DNA of 64,000 nt from Chania multitudinisentens RB-25 (GCF_000520015.2 NZ_CP007044.2:4712001-4776000); one strand, 5' to 3'. Numbered from the stretch's first letter, positions 1-9,162 are shown. Numbers and translations are program-made. Notes: a model not told the origin generated them from the letters alone.

Positions 1-192
1 CATCACCACGACCACCTCATTTGCCTGGATTGCGGCAAAGTGATCGAATTCAGCGATGAATCTATCGAAGCTCGCCAGCGTGATATTTCCAAACAACACG
101 GTATCAAACTCACCAACCACAGCCTGTATCTGTACGGCCATTGTGAGGATGGTGACTGCCGTGAGAACGATACGTTGCATGACAAGAAGTAA
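1..192 (+). CDS. fur: Ferric uptake regulator Fur, C-terminal part
   Basis: This is the last 63 codons of Fur, the iron-responsive repressor; the N-terminal DNA-binding part lies before the window. The visible part starts in the HHHDH metal-binding motif, followed by the structural-zinc CxxC (ICLDCGK) and a second Cys pair near the end (HCEDGDC), all typical of enterobacterial Fur. The end DTLHDKK-stop matches the usual C-terminus, so the gene looks intact on this side. A hairpin terminator follows after about 20 bases. In E. coli the neighbour on this side is chiQ; here it is chitobiase, facing fur convergently. Confidence 0.96.
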   Translation, partial: HHHDHLICLDCGKVIEFSDESIEARQRDISKQHGIKLTNHSLYLYGHCEDGDCRENDTLHDKK

Positions 193-212
193 TTTTTCCT
201 GCCCGTAATGAG

Positions 213-238
213 AAACCGCCTTGATGGCGGTTTTTTTG
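213..238 (+). terminator. Rho-independent terminator of fur
   Basis: An 8-bp stem AAACCGCC/GGCGGTTT with a short loop is followed by a run of T, 20 bases after the fur stop codon. Confidence 0.85.
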
Positions 239-255
239 TGCCTACCATTTGCAGA

Positions 256-281
256 CAAAAAAATCCCCGGGCTAGCCGGGG
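256..281 (-). terminator. Rho-independent terminator of the chiP-chb operon
   Basis: Read on the minus strand, the stem CCCCGG/CCGGGG is followed by a run of T (plus strand A run at 257-263). It lies about 110 bases beyond the chitobiase stop codon. A second hairpin nearer the stop (351-378) lacks a T run. Confidence 0.75.
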
Positions 282-388
282 AAAAATCATGACTCCAATT
301 ACAAGGTTCTCTTGCAGCATTTTTTACTAACAGGATACGACACTCGCCGCAGCCCATCTGCCAACGCACAGATGGGCTGTGGATGAGC

Positions 389-3052
389 TTAGGCTTTTAC
401 CGGCTCGGCACGGCTGAAACGCTTGCCATCTGGGCTGATCGCGCGGATTTGCACATCACCCGCAACGGCAGGACGTGCGTTATCGTTGTAACGCTGCCAC
501 TGCTTGCCGCCATCAACAGAGTATTCAATACCCAGGCCCGGCAAGGCGATGTTGGCTTCCAGCTTACCATCAACAACACGGGCTCCTGGTACTGGCAGAC
601 GGTAACTCACCCCACCTTTATCCAGCTTAGCCAGTTCACGTTGCCCGATCAGGTTGGCGAAACGCTGCCAATCTTTTTCCAGCGCCTTGGTATCGACGTG
701 ATGGGTTTCGCCTCCTTTGTACTCACGGCCCGCTTTGTAGTCCTGCTCCCAACTTGCGCGATGCCATGCACGTTCAGCCACAGACAGCGCACGTGGGTAA
801 ATCATATATTCCATTTGCTGGTCGGTTCGCACCACTTCGCTCCACAGTTGGGCTGAAAGACCATAAGCACCCGGCCATGGTTTGTCGCTCTTGGCAGCAA
901 AGTGGTTGCCATCACGATCCACCGAGGTTTCAGCGTTTTGTGGCAGGTTATCCGGCGCGAAACTGAAGATCTTCTGTTCATCACTGAAACGAGTGCCCCA
1001 GTAGTAACCATGTTCTTTCGGGGTCACCTCATAGGGGAAGTCCATATAGACATAATCCGGGTTGGAAATAACGACGTCATAACCCTTGTTCGCCCAGTCA
1101 TTCACGGAGTCGAAGCCGCCCCAGTACAGAGTATCCCAGAAGTTCACCGCAACGTTCTTGGTAGCAAACGCTTTGGAATCTTTGGCATCTTTCAGGCCAT
1201 CCTGCCACGCCTGCATTCTGTCAATACCGTGGGCTTTCACCAGCTGGCTGACTTCAAGACCAAAGTAGCTTGGCAAGTGTTCCATATCTTCCACTTTGCC
1301 GTCTTTAATGATCGCCTGACAAACCTGAGACTTGGCCCATGGTTTATCTTCTTTGCTCAGATCAAGGATGCCCTTGCCTGCTTCCGGTTTTTTCACATCG
1401 GTATAGCCAGCACCCAGGCGGATGTTTTTGGCTTCATCCCCACCAAAGTGCCAGGTTTTCAGTGGCTGACCGGCTTCTTTATGCATCTGGGCCACTTCAC
1501 CAATCACTTTATCAACAAAGTTTTTAGACGAATCCAGGCACGGGTTCAGATAACTTTGGCGGTCGAAATATTGTACCGAGGTGGTATTCGATGTATCCGT
1601 CGGATCTACAAGGCGGAATTCATTGGCCTCTTTCTCTTTACCTGCGGCATGCAGCTTTTTGTAACGGGCTTCCATCGACACTATCGCCGCGCGAGCATGG
1701 GCAGGCATGTCGATTTCAGGGATCACTTCGATCTGGCGTGCCTGAGCATATTTGACGATATCAATGTAATCCTGACGCGAGAAGAAGCCACCGTGCGGCT
1801 CTGGGCCTGAACCGTATTGCGGTAACAGGCAGGTGGTTTCACTCAGGTCATGGCAACGTTGGCCTCCCACTTCGGTCAGCTCTGGCAGACCGGGGATTTC
1901 AATGCGCCAACCTTCATCATCCGTCAGATGGAAATGGAATTTATTCAGTTTGTAAGCCGCCATCTGATCCAGCAGGCGCAACACCGCATCTTTCTGATGG
2001 AAGTTACGCGCCACGTCCAAGAACATCCCACGGTATTGGAAACGCGGTGCGTCTGTGGCATCCAGCGTAGCGATTTTCTTGCTGCCATCGGAAGGAATCA
2101 GCGACAGAATGGATTGTAGGCCGTAGAAAACCCCCGCCTGATCGAAACCGGTAACCAGCGCGCCTTTCTCACCAACCTTCAATTGATACGCACCTGATAC
2201 CGCCAGATCCCCCTTAAAGGCACCTGGTTGAATATCCGTTTTGATCGGATAACCGCCAGCCTGATTGGCAACACCCAACAGTTCAAAACGCTTGGCCGCC
2301 GCGTCCGCCGCAGGCTTGGCTAATGCGCTGAGTTCTAACGCCACGCCTTTGCTCAAATCAACATCATGTTGATGAACTTTAACTTCCATTGGGGTTGGTA
2401 CGATCTGGCCACGCAAGGCTGCCGTTGGCAGCACTTTCAGATCCTGATTCTTGATAAAGCGGCTTTCTGGCACCATCAGAATATTATTGTCATCCTTGGT
2501 GCGTTTCCACTGGTCGCCAGTGAATGGGGCAACAAACTGGTTCACATCTTCGGTATCGGTATTCGCCAGGATCTTAGGCTTTGCATCGCCCGAGGTGGCA
2601 TACCAGCGTGGCAGGAAGTCACTGTGGAACACCTGCCAGTATTCAGCAATGATCGGAATTTCCACGGCCTGATTGGCTGGAAAACTGGTGAATTTATCAG
2701 TCGGTTCCAGCTTGTACAGATCGCCAGTGATATGGGTAATCTTGAATTGTTCGTTATCGACTTTTAGCGTCTGACGCGGGCTGTGAAAATAAATCGCCCA
2801 ATCCTGGCCTTTGATTTCCTGCCCACTGTTGGTCAGGGTAATCAACACTTTATTACAAGATGCCCAATCAGCACCCAGCTTGGCGCAGTCAACACCATGA
2901 TCGGCTGCACGGTTGTCCTGCATCTGTAGCTTCACATTCAACTGGCTAAGTTGGTCAACAATCTGTTGGTTAGCCATCGCCGAGCCTACTCCACCGAATA
3001 ACCCAACAGTGGCCGTCAGGGCTGCGAGAGCACTCATCTTAAACTTGTTCAT
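389..3052 (-). CDS. chb: Chitobiase, GH20 beta-N-acetylhexosaminidase
   Basis: Hydrolyses chitobiose and short GlcNAc oligomers to GlcNAc in the periplasm. The protein is 887 residues, close to the 885 of S. marcescens chitobiase. It has a signal peptide (residues 1-27, ending SAMA), an N-terminal carbohydrate-binding-like domain, a GH20b domain, the GH20 barrel from about 335 with the catalytic pair D539-E540 in HFGGDEA, and a C-terminal Ig-like domain. I chose the ATG at 3052, which has AAGAGG six bases upstream and gives the family N-terminus; a TTG two codons earlier has poorer spacing. It follows chiP by 42 bases and so is probably co-transcribed with it. E. coli lacks this gene here. 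Confidence 0.96.
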   Translation of the reverse strand: MNKFKMSALAALTATVGLFGGVGSAMANQQIVDQLSQLNVKLQMQDNRAADHGVDCAKLGADWASCNKVLITLTNSGQEIKGQDWAIYFHSPRQTLKVDNEQFKITHITGDLYKLEPTDKFTSFPANQAVEIPIIAEYWQVFHSDFLPRWYATSGDAKPKILANTDTEDVNQFVAPFTGDQWKRTKDDNNILMVPESRFIKNQDLKVLPTAALRGQIVPTPMEVKVHQHDVDLSKGVALELSALAKPAADAAAKRFELLGVANQAGGYPIKTDIQPGAFKGDLAVSGAYQLKVGEKGALVTGFDQAGVFYGLQSILSLIPSDGSKKIATLDATDAPRFQYRGMFLDVARNFHQKDAVLRLLDQMAAYKLNKFHFHLTDDEGWRIEIPGLPELTEVGGQRCHDLSETTCLLPQYGSGPEPHGGFFSRQDYIDIVKYAQARQIEVIPEIDMPAHARAAIVSMEARYKKLHAAGKEKEANEFRLVDPTDTSNTTSVQYFDRQSYLNPCLDSSKNFVDKVIGEVAQMHKEAGQPLKTWHFGGDEAKNIRLGAGYTDVKKPEAGKGILDLSKEDKPWAKSQVCQAIIKDGKVEDMEHLPSYFGLEVSQLVKAHGIDRMQAWQDGLKDAKDSKAFATKNVAVNFWDTLYWGGFDSVNDWANKGYDVVISNPDYVYMDFPYEVTPKEHGYYWGTRFSDEQKIFSFAPDNLPQNAETSVDRDGNHFAAKSDKPWPGAYGLSAQLWSEVVRTDQQMEYMIYPRALSVAERAWHRASWEQDYKAGREYKGGETHHVDTKALEKDWQRFANLIGQRELAKLDKGGVSYRLPVPGARVVDGKLEANIALPGLGIEYSVDGGKQWQRYNDNARPAVAGDVQIRAISPDGKRFSRAEPVKA

Positions 3053-3094
3053 CTTCAACCTCTTGCGTAAGTCAGTTGTTATTAGCGCGAATTT

Positions 3095-4483
3095 TTAAAA
3101 AATCGTGAATGGTGCGATAACAATGAATTTAACGTCTTTTTCATCCTGGAAAATGTTACCAAAACCACCGCCCCAGCTTGGGATATCCGAATGGTTGTCG
3201 TATTGCGTGAAATGCAGCTTGAACAATGTGCCTTTAGCACGGCCATCTTGTAGGGTGTAGGTTGCATCCAGGCTGTAAGCACTCTCTCTCAGACGTTGGT
3301 TCTGATCGTAAATCGGGTTGGTGCTTGGCTTCGCATCCCAGCCATAAACATAGGAAGCACCGACCGCCATGCCTGGGATATCCCATTTACTCAGGTCATA
3401 CATCACACCACCGTAAATGGCTTTTTCACCGTTAGCGTTAAAGTCGGAACGGTTATCCCACCAGATATCAAGACGGCCGTTGGAAGAGGCATAAGTCGGG
3501 GTCATACGCTGTAAGAAGAACCCCTGATTGCCGTCCGCTTTAACCATGGTGCCTTCCAGGCGCCAATTGAACTGGCCGGTGGTATAGCCGAAGGTCAGCG
3601 CCTGCAACCATGCCAGACCGTCGTAGATGCTGTTTGGATCATTCTGGTTATTGATACGATCTTCAGCACCATAGAACTGATAGCTGGTGGTCAGTGGATT
3701 ACCCGCAACATCAAATTTGTAAGACGCTTTGGTGAAATACTGATTCACATAACCTTGTGACTGGCCGAAAGCAGCTTCCAGCACCAGATCGTTTTTGAAG
3801 TCATATTTGGCACCCAAAGAGTGCAGATAGGAAACACGGGTAGTGCGGTCATTCTGGCGGAAATCATCCGTTTCGATATGCCAAGGTGCTTTATATCTGT
3901 TGGCCCACATATACGAGAAGCTCAGTGCACCTGAATCCGCGTAGTCGAAGCTGGCCCCGGCTTCTGCCCCTTGATAAGTGCCCGGCATAAAGCTCCAGTG
4001 CGGCGCCAGCAATGTCTGGCCAGTCGGCTGGATATACCCCGCGCGAGCCCACATCGGGCCATATTTGAATTTACCAGCGGCTTTATACAAGCTGACACCG
4101 CTTTTATCACCAGAGTAATCTTCATCATAGGTACGGTTACGGCTGGAGAAGGCGATTTCGTTAGGGTGGGCGCTCTCACTGGATTCTGCCATTTCGATGG
4201 CAGTAAACGCCGCCACATCGATCCCGAACATATCTGCCGCGTAGCCAGACGAGAAATCCAGGTTAGCGTTCCACGTTGCGTGGGAAAGGTTGGTTTTGAA
4301 TTCACCCGTCTCAACATCTTTGCGATCGCGCTGACGTTGCCAGTAATAAACCCCACCGATCAGTGTAGAATCATCAATAAATCCCTCTGCTCTCGCTTCG
4401 GGTGCCATGACAAATCCAGTTCCTAACAATGCACCCGCAACAGCGAGCGCCAGCGTTTTACGCTGAGCACCGTGCATACCCAT
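3095..4483 (-). CDS. chiP: Chitoporin ChiP (OprD-family outer-membrane channel)
   Basis: An outer-membrane channel for chitooligosaccharides. The 462-residue product has a signal peptide of about 32 residues (ending PEARA), then alternating aromatic/polar beta-strand sequence and a C-terminal Phe (IAPFTIF), the usual outer-membrane barrel signature. It matches enterobacterial ChiP (YbfM) in length and in place, directly downstream of glnS on the same strand. The ATG at 4483 has the Shine-Dalgarno AAAGAGGAA. That element is also the expected pairing site of the small RNA ChiX. In E. coli the lipoprotein gene chiQ follows; here there is no room for it, and chb follows instead. Confidence 0.93.
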   Translation of the reverse strand: MGMHGAQRKTLALAVAGALLGTGFVMAPEARAEGFIDDSTLIGGVYYWQRQRDRKDVETGEFKTNLSHATWNANLDFSSGYAADMFGIDVAAFTAIEMAESSESAHPNEIAFSSRNRTYDEDYSGDKSGVSLYKAAGKFKYGPMWARAGYIQPTGQTLLAPHWSFMPGTYQGAEAGASFDYADSGALSFSYMWANRYKAPWHIETDDFRQNDRTTRVSYLHSLGAKYDFKNDLVLEAAFGQSQGYVNQYFTKASYKFDVAGNPLTTSYQFYGAEDRINNQNDPNSIYDGLAWLQALTFGYTTGQFNWRLEGTMVKADGNQGFFLQRMTPTYASSNGRLDIWWDNRSDFNANGEKAIYGGVMYDLSKWDIPGMAVGASYVYGWDAKPSTNPIYDQNQRLRESAYSLDATYTLQDGRAKGTLFKLHFTQYDNHSDIPSWGGGFGNIFQDEKDVKFIVIAPFTIF

Positions 4484-4488
4484 AAAAA

Positions 4489-4501
4489 ATTCCTCTTTGA
4501 C
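4489..4501 (-). promoter_or_regulatory. Predicted ChiX small-RNA pairing site on the chiP ribosome-binding site
   Basis: The chiP mRNA here reads GTCAAAGAGGAAT, which covers the Shine-Dalgarno. It is fully complementary to the ATTCCTCTTTGAC seed that I recall from enterobacterial ChiX (MicM). In E. coli and Salmonella ChiX represses chiP through this kind of pairing until chitooligosaccharides induce a decoy RNA. The ChiX gene itself is not in this window. Confidence 0.7.
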
Positions 4502-4625
4502 TTAACTTTATAAAAGTGCGCCCGCCTGTGTTCACCACTGCCCTGCACGGCCGCTAATAAAAACCCTATCGGGTAAAAAACTCTACTGAGAGAAAAGCGC
4601 CACTCAGCTTTATTACTAGCGCTAG

Positions 4626-4654
4626 ACTATTTTTCGCGACGCGAATTATCAAAC
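4626..4654 (-). promoter_or_regulatory. chiP promoter with NagC-like operator in the spacer
   Basis: On the minus strand a -35 TTGATA (plus 4649-4654) and a weak -10 TAGTCT (plus 4626-4631) stand 17 bases apart. The spacer contains the perfect palindrome TTCGCG-A-CGCGAA (4635-4647) in AT-rich flanks, resembling NagC operators and the nagE site at 9130-9150. A NagC dimer here would block RNA polymerase directly. Promoter strength and the exact start are inferred. Confidence 0.6.
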
Positions 4655-4679
4655 AAAAAGTGAGAAAGATTTGTCAAAG

Positions 4680-4695
4680 TATGACAAAGAGCACA
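4680..4695 (-). promoter_or_regulatory. Possible CRP site upstream of chiP
   Basis: The minus strand reads TGTGC-TCTTTG-TCATA, matching eight of the ten conserved CRP positions. It lies about 70 bases upstream of the inferred chiP start. The rest of the roughly 580-base gap between chiP and glnS (to 5012) is AT-rich and shows no gene. Confidence 0.45.
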
Positions 4696-5012
4696 TATCG
4701 ATGCCTTTTCGTTACACGCTGGTTTGGAATATTTTTTTGAATAAAAAATTCAATAAAATCAGAATAAACGATGATAAATTGATAAACGTCTTAATAATTA
4801 AAAGGTTTCAACTCATCAAGAACAAACTATTGATAAAAAAATGAGAGCGCTCTACAAATGAGATTAATTTTCATCGCGAATATATAGGAGGAAATTATAC
4901 AAGCAGTGAAAAATATCAAAGTCAGGATAATTTTCAGAGAAAGACAAGAAAAAAAGCAAAAAATCAGGTGTAAAAAGAGGATGCGGAAAGAGAAAACAAT
5001 AAATTTTGAGCA

Positions 5013-5041
5013 TAAAAAAGCGCAACCTGAGCTGCGCTTTA
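5013..5041 (-). terminator. Rho-independent terminator of glnS
   Basis: On the minus strand the stem AAGCGCAGC...GCGCTT is followed by TTTTTTA. It lies about 25 bases after the glnS stop codon. Confidence 0.85.
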
Positions 5042-5063
5042 GTAATAGTGACAAAATCAGCGT

Positions 5064-6728
5064 TTATTCGCCTATTTTAGCCCAGGTATCACGTAAACCA
5101 ACGGTACGGTTGAACACCAGATTCTCGGCCGAAGAGTAACGGCTATCAGCGCAAAAATAACCTTCACGCTCAAACTGGTAGGCTTTTTCTGGTGTTACAC
5201 CTGCCAGGCTAGGTTCAACAAAACCCTGCTTGATCACCAGTGACTCCGGGTTAATGGTCGCCAGGAAATCTTCCGCCGCCGCCGGGTTAGCCACGCTGAA
5301 CAAACGATCATACAAACGAATTTCCGCAGGCAACGCATGAGCAGCCGACACCCAGTGGATCACCCCTTTCACCTTGCGGCCGTCAGCAGGATCTTTGCTC
5401 AGCGTTTCAGGATCGTAAGTGCAGAAAATCGTGGTGATTTCACCCTCCGCGTCCTTCTCGACACGCTCTGCTTTAATCACATAGGCATTACGCAGGCGAA
5501 CCTCTTTACCCAATACCAAGCGCTTGTACTGTTTATTGGCTTCTTCACGGAAGTCAGCACGATCAATATACACTTCGCGGCTGAATGGCACTTCACGGCT
5601 GCCCATTTCCGGCTTGTTCGGATGGTGAGGCATGGTGACCATTTCCACATCACCCAGCATATTCTCAATGACCACTTTTACCGGGTCCAACACCGCCATT
5701 GCCCGTGGCGCATTCTCGTTAAGATCGTCACGGATACAGGATTCCAGCGCCATCATCTCGACATTGTTGTCCTGTTTGGTCACACCGATACGCTGGCAGA
5801 ATTCGCGGATAGAAGCGGCCGTATAACCACGGCGGCGCAGGCCAGAAACGGTTGGCATTCTGGGATCATCCCAGCCTTCCACTACTTTTTCCGTCACCAG
5901 CAGGCTCAGCTTGCGCTTCGACATGATGGTGTACTCAAGGTTGAGGCGCGAAAATTCATACTGCCGCGGATGGCACGCAATAGTGATGTTATCCAGCACC
6001 CAGTCGTACAGGCGGCGGTTATCCTGAAACTCCAGCGTACACAGCGAATGGGTGATCCCTTCCAGCGCATCGGAAATGCAGTGGGTGAAATCATACATTG
6101 GATAAATGCACCATTTACTGCCCGTTTGGTGATGATCGGCAAATTTGATGCGGTAGATCACCGGATCGCGCATCACGATAAACGGTGAAGCCATGTCGAT
6201 CTTGGCGCGCAGGCAAACGCTGCCCTCAGCGAACTCGCCGTTGCGCATCTTTTCAAACAGCGCCAGATTATCTTCCACCGAGCGGTTACGGTAAGGGCTT
6301 TCTTTGCCTGGTGCGGTCAGCGTGCCGCGGTATTCACGGATCTGCTCAGCCGTTAACTCATCAACATAGGCCAAGCCTTTACCAATCAATTCAACCGCAT
6401 ACTGGTGCAGTTGATCAAAATAATCCGAAGAATAACGAACCTCGCCGCTCCACTTGAACCCCAGCCACTCCACATCCTGTTTGATGGAATCGACAAACTC
6501 GATGTCTTCTTTCACCGGGTTAGTATCATCAAAACGCAGGTTGCATTGGCCCTGATAATCTTTCGCAATACCAAAGTTCAAGCAGATAGATTTGGCATGG
6601 CCGATATGCAAATAACCATTCGGTTCTGGTGGGAAACGGGTTTGTACTGATGAATGCTTCCCTGACGCCAGATCTTCATCAATGATCTGACGGATAAAAT
6701 TGGTTGGGCGGGCTTCAGCCTCACTCAT
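5064..6728 (-). CDS. glnS: Glutaminyl-tRNA synthetase
   Basis: Class I aminoacyl-tRNA synthetase that charges tRNA-Gln in the cytoplasm. It is 554 residues, the same size as the E. coli enzyme. The HIGH motif (residues 41-44, after PPEPNGYL) and the KMSKS equivalent MSKRK are present, followed by the anticodon-binding beta-barrels. The start is the ATG of MSEAEARPTNF at 6728, with GAGGAA upstream; an earlier in-frame ATG at 6761 has no family support. It sits between nagE and chiP on the same strand as in E. coli, where readthrough from nagE can occur, but here terminators stand on both sides. Confidence 0.97.
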   Translation of the reverse strand: MSEAEARPTNFIRQIIDEDLASGKHSSVQTRFPPEPNGYLHIGHAKSICLNFGIAKDYQGQCNLRFDDTNPVKEDIEFVDSIKQDVEWLGFKWSGEVRYSSDYFDQLHQYAVELIGKGLAYVDELTAEQIREYRGTLTAPGKESPYRNRSVEDNLALFEKMRNGEFAEGSVCLRAKIDMASPFIVMRDPVIYRIKFADHHQTGSKWCIYPMYDFTHCISDALEGITHSLCTLEFQDNRRLYDWVLDNITIACHPRQYEFSRLNLEYTIMSKRKLSLLVTEKVVEGWDDPRMPTVSGLRRRGYTAASIREFCQRIGVTKQDNNVEMMALESCIRDDLNENAPRAMAVLDPVKVVIENMLGDVEMVTMPHHPNKPEMGSREVPFSREVYIDRADFREEANKQYKRLVLGKEVRLRNAYVIKAERVEKDAEGEITTIFCTYDPETLSKDPADGRKVKGVIHWVSAAHALPAEIRLYDRLFSVANPAAAEDFLATINPESLVIKQGFVEPSLAGVTPEKAYQFEREGYFCADSRYSSAENLVFNRTVGLRDTWAKIGE

Positions 6729-6834
6729 GTCACTATTCCTCAAATGCGAAGCGCTACACATAACTCCCTATGTTCCAACAAGCCACGTCTGGAAACAACC
6801 GTTAGTTTCATGAAAACACGCTCCGCCGATCAAA

Positions 6835-6870
6835 AATAAAAAAGCGGGAAAAGATCGCTCTTTTCCCGCC
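6835..6870 (-). terminator. Rho-independent terminator of nagE
   Basis: A long stem GCGGGAAAAGA/TCTTTTCCCGC (6844-6869) is followed on the minus strand by a T-rich tract, 50 bases beyond the nagE stop codon. Confidence 0.85.
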
Positions 6871-6917
6871 AGAATTATGACTTGTTTAACCCCCGAAATG
6901 ACTCGGGAGAAACAGGC

Positions 6918-8954
6918 TTATTTTTGGATTTCAAACAACGGGGTTTGGCCCGCAACTACCTGGCCCGTCGCGAACGCGGTCAAACCGGCATAGTCATCAG
7001 TATTGCTGACCACTACCGGGCTGATCATCGAACGTGCATTGGCATTCAGGTATTCCAGATCCATTTCCAGAATCGGCTGCCCCATTTTCACCTCAGTCCC
7101 CTCTTCCACCAGGCGTTTAAAACCTTGGCCGTTGAGCGCAACGGTGTCGATACCCATGTGGACCACGATTTCCGCCCCTTTATCGGTTTCCAGGCAGAAT
7201 GCATGGTTGGTATTGAAAATCTTCACCACGGTGCCATCGGCAGGTGCCACTACGGTTTTGTCAGTTGGGCGAATCGCCACACCGTCACCCACCGCTTTAC
7301 TGGCAAATGCTTCATCTGGCACCTGATCCAATGCCACAACGTCGCCAGTTACCGGTGCAACCAGCGTCTGGAAAGCGGCCTTCGGTGCGTTAGGCACCGC
7401 CTGGGGCTTAACATCCGCAGCCCCAACTGCTGGCGCAGAAGCGGCGGGTATCGGGCCTGCGGCCACAATATTACGCATTGCGCTGGCAATCAGTTCAGCA
7501 CGAGTACCGACAATGACCTGCACGCTTTGTTTGTTCAGACGGATCACACCAGAAGCACCCAGACGTTTAGCAAGAACATCATTCACCAAAGCCGAGTCTT
7601 TCACGTTCAAACGCAAACGGGTAATACAGGCATCAATACCGGTCAGGTTTTCAGAACCCCCGATAGCACCAACATAGCGACGAGCCAGCGTAACGGTTTC
7701 ATTTTCGTCTTTACCCGCATCGCTGTTCACATTCACGTCATAACCGTCGGTCTCATCACCGGCCACCGCCAGTTCACGGCCTGGGGTCATCAGGTTGAAC
7801 TTACTGATAGTGAAACGGAATACCACATAATAGATAACAAAGAACACCAGACCTTGCGGAATCAGCATATACCAGTGGGTGGCCAGCGGATTGCGTACCC
7901 ACAACATCATATCCACCAGACCGGCGCTGAAACCAAAACCAGAAATCCACTGCATACTGGCGGCAATGAAGACGGAGATCCCGGTCAGCACGGCGTGAAT
8001 CACATACAGCACCGGTGCCACAAACATGAAGGAGAATTCCAGCGGTTCAGTGATACCGGTAAAGAAGGACGCAAACGCCCCAGCCAGCATGATCCCCAGT
8101 ACTTTGGCTTTGTTCTCTGGGCGAGCACAGTGATAAATCGCCAATGCCGCACCCGGCAGGCCGAACATCATGATCGGGAAGAAGCCCGCTTGGTAACGGC
8201 CAGTGATACCAACAATGGCTTTACCGGATTCGATGGACTGCTGGCCACCCAGGAAGTTAGGAATATCGTTAATACCGGCAACGTCAAACCAGAATACGGA
8301 GTTCAACGCGTGATGCAGACCAACTGGAATCAGCAGACGGTTGAAGAACGCGTAGATACCTGCTCCAGCGGAGCCTAATTTCTGGATATGCTCACCGAAG
8401 TTCACCAAGCTGCTGAAGACCACCGGCCAGACGTACATCATGATGAAAGCCACCAGGATCATCAGGAAGGAGATCAGGATCGGCACCAAGCGGCGGCCGC
8501 TGAAGAACGACAACGCTTTTGGCAACTCAACGCTGCTGAAACGGTTGTAGACCTCAGCAGAGATGATACCCACCAAGATACCGACGAACTGGTTCTGAAT
8601 CTTACCGAACGCAGCTGGCACCTGATCAACCGGGATTTTTTGGATCATCGCCACGGCACCCGGTGAACACAGGGTGGTTAATACCAAGAAACCAACAAAA
8701 CCGGTCAGCGCAGCGGCACCGTCTTTGTCTTTTGACATACCATAAGCCACACCAACGGCGAACAGCACCGCCATATTGTCGATGATGGCCGCACCCGATT
8801 TGATAAACAGTGCTGCCAGAGCATTGTCTCCCCCCCAACTGACAGGGTCAATCCAGTACCCGACGCCCATCAAGATGGCCGCGGCAGGCAGCGTGGCAAC
8901 CGGAACCATCAAGGCCCGGCCCACCTTTTGCAAATAACTAAGAATGTTCACCAT
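6918..8954 (-). CDS. nagE: PTS N-acetylglucosamine transporter EIICBA
   Basis: Inner-membrane permease that imports GlcNAc and phosphorylates it to GlcNAc-6-phosphate. The 678 residues carry the membrane EIIC domain (about 1-370), the EIIB domain with phosphocysteine C443 (IDACITRLR) and the EIIA domain with phosphohistidine H599 (VVHMGID), joined by an Ala/Pro linker. E. coli NagE is about 30 residues shorter; the extra length lies in EIIC and the first linker. The ATG at 8954 follows AGGGGGA closely. It diverges from nagB across a 397-base control region, the conserved arrangement for NagC looping. Confidence 0.96.
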   Translation of the reverse strand: MVNILSYLQKVGRALMVPVATLPAAAILMGVGYWIDPVSWGGDNALAALFIKSGAAIIDNMAVLFAVGVAYGMSKDKDGAAALTGFVGFLVLTTLCSPGAVAMIQKIPVDQVPAAFGKIQNQFVGILVGIISAEVYNRFSSVELPKALSFFSGRRLVPILISFLMILVAFIMMYVWPVVFSSLVNFGEHIQKLGSAGAGIYAFFNRLLIPVGLHHALNSVFWFDVAGINDIPNFLGGQQSIESGKAIVGITGRYQAGFFPIMMFGLPGAALAIYHCARPENKAKVLGIMLAGAFASFFTGITEPLEFSFMFVAPVLYVIHAVLTGISVFIAASMQWISGFGFSAGLVDMMLWVRNPLATHWYMLIPQGLVFFVIYYVVFRFTISKFNLMTPGRELAVAGDETDGYDVNVNSDAGKDENETVTLARRYVGAIGGSENLTGIDACITRLRLNVKDSALVNDVLAKRLGASGVIRLNKQSVQVIVGTRAELIASAMRNIVAAGPIPAASAPAVGAADVKPQAVPNAPKAAFQTLVAPVTGDVVALDQVPDEAFASKAVGDGVAIRPTDKTVVAPADGTVVKIFNTNHAFCLETDKGAEIVVHMGIDTVALNGQGFKRLVEEGTEVKMGQPILEMDLEYLNANARSMISPVVVSNTDDYAGLTAFATGQVVAGQTPLFEIQK

Positions 8955-9117
8955 TTCCCCCTATTCGTCCGCGGACGGACCTTATTTAGTAGTTTCTTGA
9001 TAAAACTCTACTACCTTTTAGAAATAATCTATGTCACCTAGCAGACTGTCTCCCGCCATTACCCATAATATCGTCACAGACCCACGGGCAATGGCGGGAG
9101 ATAATCTCTTCATGCGG

Positions 9118-9151
9118 AGTGTAAAAAATTTATTTCGTATCGCAAATTAAA
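9118..9151 (-). promoter_or_regulatory. nagE promoter and NagC operator
   Basis: The near-palindrome TTATTTCGTATCGCAAATTAA (9130-9150, shown without its last base: TTATTTCGTATCGCAAATTA) matches the E. coli nagE NagC operator as I recall it. On the minus strand it overlaps a -35 TTGCGA (plus 9140-9145) placed 16 bases from a -10 TACACT (plus 9118-9123). A second AT-rich partial palindrome at about 9222-9247 may be the nagB-side operator used for looping, but its match is weak. Confidence 0.65.
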
Positions 9152-9162
9152 ACCTCATTTTT

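Noticed and set aside
351..378. Perfect hairpin AGCCCATCTG/CAGATGGGCT just beyond the chb stop codon
   Set aside because: No T run on either side; the hairpin at 256-281 is the better terminator.
902..1810. A 302-codon open frame antisense to chitobiase
   Set aside because: It is a shadow of the high-GC chb coding frame; the chb protein is unmistakable and the antisense product has no recognisable sequence.
6882..8378. A 498-codon open frame antisense to nagE
   Set aside because: The nagE frame carries all EIICBA motifs; the antisense frame is His/Gln-rich in the way typical of shadow frames.
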